From Paenibacillus durus ATCC 35681 (lineage in GTDB: Bacteria > Bacillota > Bacilli > Paenibacillales > Paenibacillaceae): a stretch of 64,000 nt of DNA. The notes under the pieces are model-generated. The model made no database searches. It was not told the DNA's origin and was given only the letters and a program-made list of their open reading frames with translations. The translations under genes and the position numbers were made by a program. Positions 34,295-45,965 of the stretch are shown in pieces. Each line of letters starts with the position of its first letter. Position 1 is the first letter of the stretch. The stretch covers positions 4,774,001-4,838,000 of the forward strand of contig NZ_CP011114.1 in NCBI RefSeq assembly GCF_000993825.1, given 5' to 3'.

Positions 34295-34363
34295 TTTGTC
34301 GGAAATTTCTTATGGCCAGCCCTCTTGTTCTGACAAACTTTCTACTTTGGCCGCGCTTATAAT
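34295..34363 (+). promoter_or_regulatory. Spo0A-controlled promoter of spoIIE
   Basis: A TGACAA -35 (34331-34336), a 21-bp spacer and TATAAT (34358-34363) reproduce the odd spacing of Spo0A-activated sigma-A promoters such as B. subtilis spoIIE and spoIIG. Two 8-of-9 0A boxes sit in inverted orientation: TTTGTCGGA (34295-34303) and, on the - strand, TTTGTCAGA (34329-34337) overlapping the -35. Confidence 0.72.
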
Positions 34364-34371
34364 GAGTACCA

Positions 34372-34507
34372 CAAGAAGAAACGGCTTCACCTCTTTCAAA
34401 GCTTATGCTTTTGAGGTCGGCGATAGACGTATCGTTTCAGGCAGCCGTTTCTCGCGGAAATATAAGGCCAATGATAAGAGCGCAGCTTATAACGGTCTTA
34501 TGTTTTA
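34372..34507 (+). repeat. Modular dispersed repeat, copy C, in the spoIIE leader
   Basis: Module 1 (34372-34454) is bounded by AGAAACGGCT and AGCCGTTTCT, a perfect 10-bp terminal inverted repeat, with inner hairpins AAAGC-TTAT-GCTTT and CGATA-GACG-TATCG. Module 2 (34456-34507) is GAAATATAAGGC ... GGTCTTATGTTT, matching the copy after prs. It fills the leader from just after the -10 element to just before the spoIIE ribosome site. Confidence 0.8.
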
Positions 34508-34533
34508 AATTTAAACGGGTGGTGCTGATCATT

Positions 34534-37041
34534 ATGGGTAAAAGCAATGTGGTGAATTTTCCGGAGTGGACAAGAGTGGAAGATGGCGCTGAGGAAGAGA
34601 AGGCACCATGGGGGGAGAGGTTCAAGGCTTGGGGAAAGCGTCAGCGTATTCTTCGTATGCTGGACACGAGAAAATGGGTGCTGCTGCTGAGCTGCATGGG
34701 TTTTCTGCTGGGAAGAGCGATGATATTGGACGAGCTGTCCCCGTTTGCCGCCGCTTTTTTCGCCATTATTGTTTTTATGCGCAAAGATTGCACCCTTCCG
34801 GTCGGAGCGGCGATTCTTGCGGGCAGCCTGTATACTCCGTTCCCCGGCGCACTCATTATTATGGCCGAACTCATCGTCTTTATTCTTCTCTATAAAGGGA
34901 TGGAGGCCTTCCAACGAGTTGATCTGGCCTATGCGCCGGTTATGGTATTCGTCTCCTCTTTCATGGTCGGGCTGTTTCAGACGATTATCGGTCCAACGCT
35001 CTCCTGGTATCCGCTAATGATGACGACGCTGAACGCTCTGCTTTCTTTTGTGCTGACGCTCGTCTTTCTGCAGGCTCTGCCCGTGCTTGCCTATAAACAA
35101 AAAAGCCGCGTACTGCGAAATGAGGAGATCTTATGTCTTATCATTATGCTGGCTTCCATTATGACCGGTCTGGTAGGCTGGAAAGCGGGCGGCTTATCGC
35201 TGGAGCATATTCTGTCACGCTACCTGATCCTGCTGTTCGCCATGGCGGGCGGGGCCCCCCTGGGAGCGGCGGTGGGCGTCGTGTCGGGCCTGATTCTCAG
35301 TCTGGCCGATATCGGCGCGATCTATCAGATGAGTCTGCTCGCGTTCTCCGGCATGCTGGCGGGCATGCTACAGGGTGGGCGCAAAGGCGCGGTTGCTCTC
35401 GGCATGCTGCTCGGCTCAAGCATCCTGTCCGTCTATTTTAGCGGTCCGGGCGATATGATGACCTCTACTTGGGAGACCTGCGCGGCAGTGGTGATGTTCC
35501 TCGCAACCCCTCGCGGCATCATTAAAGCGATCGCCAAATATGTGCCCGGCACGACGGATCACAGCCGTACCCAGCATGAGTATGCGCGGAGGGTGCGCGA
35601 CATTACCGCGGATCGGGTGACCCAGTTCTCCCAGGTATTCCGGCAGCTCTCCACCAGCTTCGGGCAGATTCCGTCCGCAGGCGAAGCGGGCAAATCGAAC
35701 CGGGAAATGGAGCATTTCATGAATGCGGTCACAGAGGAGACCTGCGCGAACTGCATCCGCCGCTCCCACTGCTGGGATTCAAAGTTCTATCAGACGTACA
35801 AGTATATGACCGACATGATGACCGCCGTCGAGGAGAATCCGGACATTCGGGCGTCGAGGCTGCCTGCGGAATGGGCCCGGATCTGCGGCAAGACGGACGA
35901 AGTGCTCGAAGTCATGCGCAGCCAATATTATCTTTACGAGCATGATATGCGCTGGAAACGGCAAATATACGACAGCCGCAAATTTGTGGCCGAGCAGCTT
36001 TCCGGAGTATCGCAGGTCATGGAGGATCTGGCGCGGGAAATCAAGCGGGAAGGGCAAGCGCTCTACCGTCAGGAAGCGCAAATTCGCGAAGCGCTGGAGA
36101 AGCTCGGCCTCTCCATCCACAGCATCGATATTGTCAGCCTCGATCCGGGCCGTGTGGAAATCGAAGTCGTTCACGCCTACAACCGTGGCTTTGACGAATC
36201 CCGCAAAATGATTGCCCCGCTGCTGTCCGACATATTGGAAGAAAATATTTCGGTGAAGAGCGAGACGGCAATGCACAGCCGTGATGGACTGTCGACGGTT
36301 GTCTTCGGCTCGGCGAAGGCTTACGAAATCAGCACAGGCATATCCGGCGCGGCCAAAGGCGGGAATATGATGTCGGGAGACAGCTTCAGTACGGCAGAGC
36401 TGGGCAACGGAACGTTCGCGGTCTCGATCAGCGACGGAATGGGCAACGGGGAGCGGGCCCGGATGGAGAGCAGCGCCGCGCTTGGCATGCTGGAGAAGCT
36501 GCTGCAATCCGGCATGGACGAGAAGCTGGCGGTGAAGTCCGTGAATTCGATTTTGCTGCTCCGCTCGCCTGAGGAATTTTACGCTACCGTGGACATGGCG
36601 CTGATTGACCAATATTCGGCGCAGACCACCTTTATGAAGATTGCCTCAGCGCCCAGCTTTATCAAGCGGGGAAGCGAGGTCATCCCGATTACGGCAAGCA
36701 ATCTGCCAATCGGCATCATTCAGGATATCGAGGTAGAATTCGTAACGATGCAGCTGCAAGCGGGCGATATTCTAATTATGATGACCGATGGTATTTACGA
36801 TGCGCCCGGCTATGCCGTCAACAAGGAAATATGGATGAAACGAATGATCCAGGAGCTGGAAACCAGCGATCCGCAGGAGATTGCCGACAGTCTCTTGGAG
36901 AAGGTTATCCGCTACCAAGGCAATGAGATTCATGACGACATGACCATTGTGGTCAGCCGTGTCGATCACTTCCAGCCGGAATGGTCCACGCTGCATGTGC
37001 CGGGACTCTCGCGGATGGAACGTCCGCGCACCGTTAGCTAA
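34534..37041 (+). CDS. spoIIE: Stage II sporulation protein E, serine phosphatase
   Basis: Dephosphorylates SpoIIAA-P to activate sigma-F in the forespore and interacts with FtsZ at the polar septum. ATG 34534 gives 835 residues: cytoplasmic N terminus, about ten membrane helices (about 45-320), a central FtsZ-interacting/oligomerisation region (about 340-560) and a PP2C-type phosphatase domain (about 570-825) with metal-binding SGDSFS and SISDGMGNG and MMTDGIYD. GGGTGGTG precedes the ATG; the open frame upstream lies in a repeat. Confidence 0.95.
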   Translation: MGKSNVVNFPEWTRVEDGAEEEKAPWGERFKAWGKRQRILRMLDTRKWVLLLSCMGFLLGRAMILDELSPFAAAFFAIIVFMRKDCTLPVGAAILAGSLYTPFPGALIIMAELIVFILLYKGMEAFQRVDLAYAPVMVFVSSFMVGLFQTIIGPTLSWYPLMMTTLNALLSFVLTLVFLQALPVLAYKQKSRVLRNEEILCLIIMLASIMTGLVGWKAGGLSLEHILSRYLILLFAMAGGAPLGAAVGVVSGLILSLADIGAIYQMSLLAFSGMLAGMLQGGRKGAVALGMLLGSSILSVYFSGPGDMMTSTWETCAAVVMFLATPRGIIKAIAKYVPGTTDHSRTQHEYARRVRDITADRVTQFSQVFRQLSTSFGQIPSAGEAGKSNREMEHFMNAVTEETCANCIRRSHCWDSKFYQTYKYMTDMMTAVEENPDIRASRLPAEWARICGKTDEVLEVMRSQYYLYEHDMRWKRQIYDSRKFVAEQLSGVSQVMEDLAREIKREGQALYRQEAQIREALEKLGLSIHSIDIVSLDPGRVEIEVVHAYNRGFDESRKMIAPLLSDILEENISVKSETAMHSRDGLSTVVFGSAKAYEISTGISGAAKGGNMMSGDSFSTAELGNGTFAVSISDGMGNGERARMESSAALGMLEKLLQSGMDEKLAVKSVNSILLLRSPEEFYATVDMALIDQYSAQTTFMKIASAPSFIKRGSEVIPITASNLPIGIIQDIEVEFVTMQLQAGDILIMMTDGIYDAPGYAVNKEIWMKRMIQELETSDPQEIADSLLEKVIRYQGNEIHDDMTIVVSRVDHFQPEWSTLHVPGLSRMERPRTVS

Positions 37042-37149
37042 GCACCATTTTTCCTATATTCTTTGGCTTCCGCCACGTTTGGAATCTCTCAATCCGGATC
37101 ATACTAGCTAGGGAAGAGAGAATTCATTTACGAGGCGGGAGGAAGAAAG

Positions 37150-37890
37150 ATGAAGCAAATTTTACTCATAACGGACGGATGCTCCAATGTAGGAGAAAGC
37201 CCGGTAATGGCGGCGGCGCATGCCCGTCAGGACGGGATAACGGTGAATGTGATCGGGGTCGTCGATTATGGAACGATCGGCGAGCTGGGGAGCAGGGAGA
37301 TCGATGATATTGCCAAAGCGGGCGGCGGACTCAGCCGGATCGTCGGTACGCCGCAGCTGGCCCAGACCATGCAGATGATGACCCGCAAGACGGTGGTTCA
37401 GACGATTCAGCAGGCGGTTAATAAGGAGGTGAAAAAAATACTGGGCGAAGGCTCTCTGGAGGACCTGCCTCCGGCCAAACGCTCGCAAGTCGTTACGGTG
37501 GTGGATGAGCTCAGCGAGACGGCGCCGCTGCGGCTGGCGCTTCTAATCGACGCCAGCGCAAGCATGAAGCCGAAGCTCGCAGCGGTGGAGGATGCGATCC
37601 GCGATCTGGCGCTCAGCCTTGAAGCGCGGGAGGGCGTTAGCGAAATTTCCGTATTCCATTTTCCGGGCTCTACCAGCGAGGCGGCTGTGCTCGATATGGA
37701 TTGGAGCAGCAATGTGTCGGACATCCGTAAGCTGTTCGGCAAAATCCGCATGAAGGGGGCGACGCCGACAGGCCCGGCGATTTTCAAGGTGCTTGAACAT
37801 TTCGGGTATGATACACTAGATGAACATCAAGGCCGCCTGGCGGCTCATTCAGATGAAGGAGAAGGGATGCCTGGTGGGTACGTTGTCTAA
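37150..37890 (+). CDS. yabS: VWA-domain protein YabS
   Basis: A 246-residue protein whose two halves both look VWA-like: an N-terminal LLITDGCSNVGESPVMAAA stretch and a C-terminal domain with the MIDAS-type LLIDASASMKPK (about 131-142). It is paired with the kinase gene yabT, as in B. subtilis. AGGCGGGAGGAAG precedes ATG 37150. Function is unknown; the sporulation role is inferred from context. Confidence 0.88.
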   Translation: MKQILLITDGCSNVGESPVMAAAHARQDGITVNVIGVVDYGTIGELGSREIDDIAKAGGGLSRIVGTPQLAQTMQMMTRKTVVQTIQQAVNKEVKKILGEGSLEDLPPAKRSQVVTVVDELSETAPLRLALLIDASASMKPKLAAVEDAIRDLALSLEAREGVSEISVFHFPGSTSEAAVLDMDWSSNVSDIRKLFGKIRMKGATPTGPAIFKVLEHFGYDTLDEHQGRLAAHSDEGEGMPGGYVV

Positions 37891-38815
37891 TCCGCCCCGT
37901 TCTCCGGGGGAAGTCATTACCGGCAAATGGCGGGGCAACCGTTATGTCGTGAACCGGCTGCTTGGAAAGGGCGCAAACGGTACGGTATATTTGGTCAACC
38001 GGCAGGGGAGAAGGGAGAAGTATGCGCTCAAAATCGGATACGACACGCTTGATCTTCAGTCGGAGATTAACGTGCTGACTTCGCTTCAATCCTGCCGAGT
38101 GCGGCGGGATCAGCGTACCAGGGGGACGTCGCCGATGTCTGCCTACTTCCTGGAGGCCGACGACGCTTCGGAAGGCGGATTTCCTTTTTACGTTATGCGC
38201 TATGTTCAAGGTACGCCGCTCCACTATTTTCTGTCCCGTAAAGGTTCCTCCTGGCTTGGTCTGATCGGACTGCAGCTGCTGGACAGACTATGCGGACTGC
38301 ATGAATGCGGGTTTATCTTTGGTGATCTGAAGCCGGAAAATGTCATGGTATCGGAGTACGGCGAAGCCGAGTTGATCGATTTCGGAGGGGCGGGTCCTAT
38401 CGGCCGCAGCGTGAAGCAGTTTACGGAATGGCATGACCGCGGCTACTGGAATGCCGGCAGCCGGATCGGGGATGAAGGCTATGATCTGTTCGCCTTCGCC
38501 GTGCTCTGCTTGCGGCTGCTTGACGAGCCCGGACTTCAGAATGCATCGCGGCAGCTTCCGCAGACAAGAAGCGGAGACGATCTGATCAAGCTTGCGGGCC
38601 AGCTTCCCGATAAGAAGCTCGCCTCTTGGCTGAGGCTCGCGCTGAAGGGCGGATTTTCCACGTCGGCGGAAGCCAGGGACATGTGGAAGAGCCATGTTTA
38701 CACATCACGTCATTATAAGCCGGAGCCGCTGGCGACTCCGGGCTGGCTGACCGGCGCCTTTGCGCTGTCGCTGTGCCTGCTGGCTTTTACCGTCTACTGG
38801 ATTTATCATTTTTAA
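37874..38815 (+). CDS. yabT: Membrane-anchored Ser/Thr kinase YabT
   Basis: Hanks-type kinase; B. subtilis YabT is DNA-activated and phosphorylates RecA and AbrB during sporulation. Motifs seen are LLGKGANGTVYLV (P-loop), YALKIG (lysine), FGDLKPENVMV (catalytic loop, HRD replaced by FGD) and LIDFGGAG (DFG). A single C-terminal membrane helix (about 290-312) follows. GTG 37874 lies seven bases after GGAGAAGGG and gives 313 residues; ATG 37820 and 37853 are alternatives. It overlaps yabS by 17 bp. Confidence 0.9.
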   Translation: MGTLSNPPRSPGEVITGKWRGNRYVVNRLLGKGANGTVYLVNRQGRREKYALKIGYDTLDLQSEINVLTSLQSCRVRRDQRTRGTSPMSAYFLEADDASEGGFPFYVMRYVQGTPLHYFLSRKGSSWLGLIGLQLLDRLCGLHECGFIFGDLKPENVMVSEYGEAELIDFGGAGPIGRSVKQFTEWHDRGYWNAGSRIGDEGYDLFAFAVLCLRLLDEPGLQNASRQLPQTRSGDDLIKLAGQLPDKKLASWLRLALKGGFSTSAEARDMWKSHVYTSRHYKPEPLATPGWLTGAFALSLCLLAFTVYWIYHF

Positions 38816-38907
38816 TATTCTATGATTATACATACGGACGGCATCTCGATTTATGCCGTCATCAAGCTGCGGACTAGACCGCGGCCAGGCAGGAAAGGAA
38901 GCCGGAT

Positions 38908-40332
38908 ATGGTCGAGTGGAATGAACTGGTGGATTCGGTGATGGAAGCCGCGGCAGAACACAGGCTGTGGGGTCCAAGAGACGCCATTGTAGTCGCAGTG
39001 TCCGGAGGGCCGGATTCTGTGGCTCTTTTGCATGTTCTGCATGAAATATCCCGGAGCCGGATGCCGCTTACGCTCATTTGCGCCCATGTGAACCACGGTT
39101 TCCGCGCCGAATCGGCGCAGGAAGCGGAGCTTGTGCGCCGCACGGCCGAAGCACTCGGAATCCCCTTTGAACTCGCCGAATTCGATATTCCTTCCTTTAT
39201 GAAGGAAAGCGGGCTCGGTCCGCAGGAAGCAGCTAGGGAGAAGCGTTACCGCTTTCTAATTGATACGGCGAAGCGCCGGGGGGCGCGTTCCGTCGCGCTT
39301 GCTCATCATGCCGACGATCAGGCCGAGACGGTTCTGATGCGTCTCTTGCGGGGCAGCGGTCTGTCAGGGCTTGCGGGCATGCGCTGGGCAAGGACGGAAA
39401 AAAACGTGGAACTTATCCGCCCATTCCTCCGTATTAACAAAGCGGCGCTCATGGATGTGTGCCGGCAGCGAGGCTATCTTTATGCCGAAGATCCCAGCAA
39501 CGCGCAAACCAAGTACAGACGCAATGCGGTCAGACTGGAAGTGCTTCCATTTTTGACGCGCTACAGTCCGAGACTGAGCCGGTCGCTGACGCAGCTGGCG
39601 GAAATCGCCGGCGCCGAGGATGATTTTATGGAAGATGCGGCCGCTAAGTGCTTCGCTGAGATCGCCTTGCAGGAACAGGGTAAATGCACGCTGGACAGAG
39701 CGGCTTTTGCCGCTGTGCACTCCGCTTTACAACGGCGTTTGATTAAACTAATATTAAATTATCTGTCAGCGGATACGCCGGAAACCGATTTTCCGAAGAT
39801 TGAAGCAGTGCGGCGGGGAATACTGCAAGATATGCCCACCGCGTGGAGTCTTGATTTGGGGCGCGGTATAACCTGTATCCGGCAGTATAATACCATTTAT
39901 TTCTTGTCCGCTCCTTTGGATCATCAGGCAAGCTACGCCTATTGTCTGCCTAAGCTCCAGCCTCGTCTTGAGCTTCGCGAGATTAACAAGGCGCTCGTAA
40001 TGACGCTGGCGGAGCGAGGGGATGAGACGGTTCTGAGGGGAGAAGGCGGCAGGATGTCGGCCCGGTTCGATTATAAAGAGCTGGTCTTCCCGCTTACGAT
40101 TCGTTCCCGGTTGCCTGGAGATACCATTAAAGTCATGGGATTAAACGGAAGCAAAAAGGTAAAAGATATTTACATTGATGATAAAATACCTTCTACCGAG
40201 CGTTCACGCATTCCCCTTGTATGTGACGGACTCGGAAACATTGTCTGGATTCCGGGCATTCGCCGTTCGGTTCATGCCGCCGTCGGGGATCATACGGCTT
40301 CGGTTCTGCTGCTGTCGCTTGAAGACCTGTAG
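38908..40332 (+). CDS. tilS: tRNA(Ile)-lysidine synthase
   Basis: Converts the wobble C34 of tRNA-Ile(CAU) to lysidine. The 474-residue protein has the ATP-pyrophosphatase PP-loop SGGPDSVALLHVL (about 31-43), HHADDQAETVLMRLLRGSG, and a C-terminal tRNA-binding domain. GGAAAGGAAG precedes ATG 38908. It is followed by hpt and ftsH, the conserved order. Confidence 0.95.
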   Translation: MVEWNELVDSVMEAAAEHRLWGPRDAIVVAVSGGPDSVALLHVLHEISRSRMPLTLICAHVNHGFRAESAQEAELVRRTAEALGIPFELAEFDIPSFMKESGLGPQEAAREKRYRFLIDTAKRRGARSVALAHHADDQAETVLMRLLRGSGLSGLAGMRWARTEKNVELIRPFLRINKAALMDVCRQRGYLYAEDPSNAQTKYRRNAVRLEVLPFLTRYSPRLSRSLTQLAEIAGAEDDFMEDAAAKCFAEIALQEQGKCTLDRAAFAAVHSALQRRLIKLILNYLSADTPETDFPKIEAVRRGILQDMPTAWSLDLGRGITCIRQYNTIYFLSAPLDHQASYAYCLPKLQPRLELREINKALVMTLAERGDETVLRGEGGRMSARFDYKELVFPLTIRSRLPGDTIKVMGLNGSKKVKDIYIDDKIPSTERSRIPLVCDGLGNIVWIPGIRRSVHAAVGDHTASVLLLSLEDL

Positions 40333-40390
40333 AGGATAACCGTAATGGCCGCAGACAGTTTTTCATAGTATAACTTAGGAGGTTCGCAGG

Positions 40391-40930
40391 TTGCAGAACG
40401 ATATCCAGGAGATTTTGATCAGCGAAGAGGAGATTCAACAGAGAATCAAAGAGCTTGGCGCCAAGCTGAGCGATGCATATGAGGGACGCAATCCGCTGGT
40501 CATTTGCGTGCTGAAGGGTGCGTTTATTTTTATGGCCGATTTGGTTAAAGTCATTACGGTGCCGGTCGAGATGGACTTCATGGCCGTATCAAGCTATGGC
40601 GCGACAACCAAATCTTCGGGCGTAGTTAAAATTATCAAGGATCTGGACGTTCCGGTTGATGGCCGCCACGTGCTGATCGTTGAGGATATTATCGACAGCG
40701 GTCTTACGCTGAGTTATCTGATTGAGCTGCTTCGCAACCGCAACGCTGCATCGGTATCCGTCGTGACTCTGTTCGATAAACCGGCGGGTCGTACCGTTAG
40801 CCTTGAGGCAGATTATACCGGTTTTGTCATTCCTGACGAATTTATTGTAGGATACGGACTTGACTATGCCGAAAAGTATCGGAATCTCCCTTACATCGGG
40901 GTATTGAAGCCGGAGGTCTACTCTAAATAA
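40391..40930 (+). CDS. hpt: Hypoxanthine phosphoribosyltransferase
   Basis: Purine salvage: hypoxanthine (and guanine) plus PRPP to IMP or GMP. The 179-residue protein has the PRPP loop [14 protein letters not shown] (about 95-108) and [20 protein letters not shown] 40391 lies eight bases after AGGAGG. In Bacillus HprT also associates with TilS and FtsH control; that link is known, not visible here. Confidence 0.95.
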   Translation: MQNDIQEILISEEEIQQRIKELGAKLSDAYEGRNPLVICVLKGAFIFMADLVKVITVPVEMDFMAVSSYGATTKSSGVVKIIKDLDVPVDGRHVLIVEDIIDSGLTLSYLIELLRNRNAASVSVVTLFDKPAGRTVSLEADYTGFVIPDEFIVGYGLDYAEKYRNLPYIGVLKPEVYSK

Positions 40931-40981
40931 TTCATACACAGCCTTGGTCTTCCGGAATATTTACCTGAAGCCGCCTCGCGT

Positions 40982-41011
40982 TTGAGGTGCTCCGACAGGC
41001 TATGGTACAAT
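40982..41011 (+). promoter_or_regulatory. Candidate sigma-A promoter of ftsH
   Basis: TTGAGG, 18 bp, TACAAT (41006-41011), 29 bp before the ftsH start. Confidence 0.5.
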
Positions 41012-41040
41012 AACTTAAGTGTTGCGAGAGGAGGTAGGGG

Positions 41041-43092
<2,052 letters not shown>

Positions 43093-43124
43093 TCCGATAT
43101 TCTGCCGCAGGGCAGGCACCAATA

Positions 43125-43160
43125 AAATCCGGAGAACGAATTTGTTCTCCGGATTTTTTT
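43125..43160 (+). terminator. Terminator after ftsH
   Basis: AAATCCGGAGAAC, loop GAATTT, GTTCTCCGGATTT then further T residues: a perfect 13-bp stem. Confidence 0.92.
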
Positions 43161-43219
43161 TAATCGCCAAGAGGTAAGCTGCCGGAAATAGCCTCTTCTG
43201 TAAGAGCGTATCCATTAGA

Positions 43220-43248
43220 TTGACACGGCAAAGAACGTTGTGTACATT
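43220..43248 (+). promoter_or_regulatory. Candidate sigma-A promoter of nadABC
   Basis: TTGACA (43220-43225), 17 bp, TACATT (43243-43248). The leader of about 120 nt to nadA is AT-rich and holds no obvious riboswitch. Confidence 0.6.
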
Positions 43249-43370
43249 AGTGATAAATATTACGAACTATATACCGTTTACATGATGCTGAATATCTTCT
43301 TACAATCTGCTTCATTTCAGATTTGATACACCGGAGAATACGCCGTTAAACATAAGGGGGAACGTGTACC

Positions 43371-44309
43371 GTGGAAGCTCTGGCGCTGGAGCGCAAGCAA
43401 GAACAAAACCGTCAACTGCGTGAACGTCTCGAACAGCTTAAGAAGGAACGGAATGCCATCATTTTGGCTCACTATTATCAGCGCGATGAAATTCAGGAAG
43501 TTGCCGATTTTCGCGGCGATTCTTTTTTGCTGGCTCAAAAGGCCGCCGCAACGGAAGCGGAAGTGATCGTATTCTGCGGCGTTCATTTTATGGGTGAAAG
43601 CGCCAAGATCCTGGCTCCGGACAAGACAGTTCTGATCCCTGACGAGCGTGCCGGCTGCCCTATGGCCGACATGGTCAACGTGGAGGGACTTCGCAAGCTG
43701 AAGGCGAAGCATCCGAATGCCAAGGTGGTTACCTATATCAATTCCTCTGCCGAAATTAAAGCGGAGACGGATATATGCTGTACCTCTGCCAATGCCGTCC
43801 GGGTCATTGAGTCGCTGGACGCGGAAGAGATCATTTGGGTTCCAGATAAGAATCTGGGGCATTATGTTCAGGAGAAAACCGGCAAAAAGCTGATTATCTG
43901 GGAAGGCTACTGCAACACACATGACATGCTTACCGTCAAGGATGTCGTGGAAATGAAGGCCAAATACCCAAATGCTCAGTTTGTCGTTCATCCCGAATGC
44001 CGTCCGGAGGTCGTGGCTATGGGTGATTTTGTCGGCAGCACGACCGCTATTATCGATTACTGCAAGAAATCGGACTGTCAGGAATTTATTGTGGGAACCG
44101 AGGATGGGACAGGCTACCAGCTTCGTAAGGATAGTCCGGATAAGGACTTCCATTTTGCTTCCAAATTCCTGGTTTGTCCCAATATGAAAGTCAACAATCT
44201 CAAAAAATTGGTAAAATGTCTGGAGACGATGAAGCCGCAAATTTATGTGCCGCCAACAGTCGCAGACAAAGCCAGACAATCTCTAGAGCGCATGCTACAA
44301 GTCAAGTAG
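43371..44309 (+). CDS. nadA: Quinolinate synthase
   Basis: 4Fe-4S enzyme that condenses iminoaspartate with dihydroxyacetone phosphate to quinolinate, the second step of NAD synthesis. The 312-residue protein carries the three cluster cysteines in VFCGVHFMGES, CCTSANA and VHPECRPEV. The start is GTG 43371, after AAGGGGGAACG. It opens a nadA-nadB-nadC cluster that in B. subtilis lies elsewhere. Confidence 0.95.
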   Translation: MEALALERKQEQNRQLRERLEQLKKERNAIILAHYYQRDEIQEVADFRGDSFLLAQKAAATEAEVIVFCGVHFMGESAKILAPDKTVLIPDERAGCPMADMVNVEGLRKLKAKHPNAKVVTYINSSAEIKAETDICCTSANAVRVIESLDAEEIIWVPDKNLGHYVQEKTGKKLIIWEGYCNTHDMLTVKDVVEMKAKYPNAQFVVHPECRPEVVAMGDFVGSTTAIIDYCKKSDCQEFIVGTEDGTGYQLRKDSPDKDFHFASKFLVCPNMKVNNLKKLVKCLETMKPQIYVPPTVADKARQSLERMLQVK

Positions 44310-44348
44310 CATGCGCTACTCTTTCATTGAAACAGGTGAAAAGTGGTC

Positions 44349-45965
44349 ATGATTCCACAGTATTTGGTTGATTTCGACCTGCGGGAGCTTCCCACCGTAG
44401 AAACGGATTGCATTGTCATCGGCTCCGGCATCGCCGGACTGTTCACAGCCATCAAGGCAAGCGAGGATCGGCGGGTCGTAATGATTACGAAGAAATCGCT
44501 GATGGAGAGCAATACGCGTTATGCCCAGGGAGGCATCGCCGCCGTAATCGCGGAAGACGATTCTCCGCTGTACCATCGGCAGGACACTCTGATGGCCGGG
44601 GCCGGACTGTGTTCCTCGGCTGCTGTAGATGCACTCGTCAATGAAGGACCGTATGGGGTTCGTGAACTGATCCGGCTTGGAACGCTGTTTGATAAGGAGA
44701 ACGGTGTATTGGCGCTGACGCAGGAAGGAGCGCATAGCCACCGGCGGATTTTGCATGCCAACGGAGACGCTACCGGCTATGAAATTGTGCGCGCGCTGGT
44801 GCAGCAGGTATTGGAACATCACAATATTGAGGTGTGGGATGATCACTATGTGATCGACCTGGTTACGGAAGATGGTGAGTGCGTCGGAGCGCTTGTACAA
44901 AAACCGAATGGAGAGCGCCTCTTTCTGAAAGGGGCCGCGACGGTTCTCTGTTCAGGCGGAGCGGGGCAACTGTACCGCTATACAACGAATCCCGAAATCG
45001 CTACAGGCGATGGAGTGGCGATTGCTTACCGGGCGGGAGCGCATATCCGCGATATGGAATTTATTCAGTTCCATCCGACGGCGCTCAGTTATCCCGGCGC
45101 TCCACGGTTTCTGATTTCAGAGGCGGTCCGGGGTGAAGGAGCTGTGCTGCGGAATATCCGGGGCGAACGTTTTATGGAGCGGTATCATGAGCTGCTGGAG
45201 CTTGCGCCGCGCGATATCGTCGCCCGGGCGATTGTCAGCGAGATGGAAGAGACGAAATCAACTTTTGTATACCTGGACATTACTCATGAATCTGCGGAAA
45301 TGGTGAAGCGCCGGTTCCCGACGATATATGAGACCTGCATCGGCTACGGTCTGGACATTACAAGCGACTGGATTCCAGTGGCTCCGGCTGCCCATTATAT
45401 GATGGGGGGCATCAAGACCGACCTGAACGGGGAGAGCAGTGTTCCAAGGCTTTTTGCCTGCGGCGAAGTATCATCCACAGGCGTACACGGCGCGAACCGG
45501 CTGGCCAGCAACTCGCTCTCGGAAGCGGTCGTCTTCGGGCAGCGTATTGTTGAGCGGATCCGCAGCCTGCCGAAGCTGGATAAGAGAGATCTATCGGCGG
45601 GCTGTGATTTGGGCCGCCATGAACATTCGACGCAGGCCATTGTGGAACGCCGTCTGAAGCTGCAGAAGATCATGGTCCGCTATGTCGGACTGCGGCGGAA
45701 TGAGGAAATGCTGTCCAAAGGGCTCGAAGAGCTGAAGCGGCAGCTGCCGATTTTTGGAGGGGCGCTCACGAAGCGCGAAGAATTTGAATTTGCCAATATG
45801 CTGACCTGCTGCCTGCTTATCACGGAATCGGCGATTACACGTGAGGAGAGCAGAGGAGCCCATTACCGTGAAGATTTTCCGCAGCGGGATGATGAGCATT
45901 GGCGGAAGCATTTGCTCCAGATTCGCGAACTGGGCATAGTGGAGGAGACAAGCGATGATGTTTAA
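44349..45965 (+). CDS. nadB: L-aspartate oxidase
   Basis: FAD enzyme oxidising L-aspartate to iminoaspartate for NAD synthesis. The 538-residue protein starts with the dinucleotide-binding CIVIGSGIAGLFTAIKA (about 17-33) and has NTRYAQGGIAAV, HRRILHANGDATGYEI and AAHYMMGGI, typical of NadB. AGGTGA lies ten bases before ATG 44349; GTG 44343 is in frame but too close to it. It overlaps nadC. Confidence 0.94.
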   Translation: MIPQYLVDFDLRELPTVETDCIVIGSGIAGLFTAIKASEDRRVVMITKKSLMESNTRYAQGGIAAVIAEDDSPLYHRQDTLMAGAGLCSSAAVDALVNEGPYGVRELIRLGTLFDKENGVLALTQEGAHSHRRILHANGDATGYEIVRALVQQVLEHHNIEVWDDHYVIDLVTEDGECVGALVQKPNGERLFLKGAATVLCSGGAGQLYRYTTNPEIATGDGVAIAYRAGAHIRDMEFIQFHPTALSYPGAPRFLISEAVRGEGAVLRNIRGERFMERYHELLELAPRDIVARAIVSEMEETKSTFVYLDITHESAEMVKRRFPTIYETCIGYGLDITSDWIPVAPAAHYMMGGIKTDLNGESSVPRLFACGEVSSTGVHGANRLASNSLSEAVVFGQRIVERIRSLPKLDKRDLSAGCDLGRHEHSTQAIVERRLKLQKIMVRYVGLRRNEEMLSKGLEELKRQLPIFGGALTKREEFEFANMLTCCLLITESAITREESRGAHYREDFPQRDDEHWRKHLLQIRELGIVEETSDDV

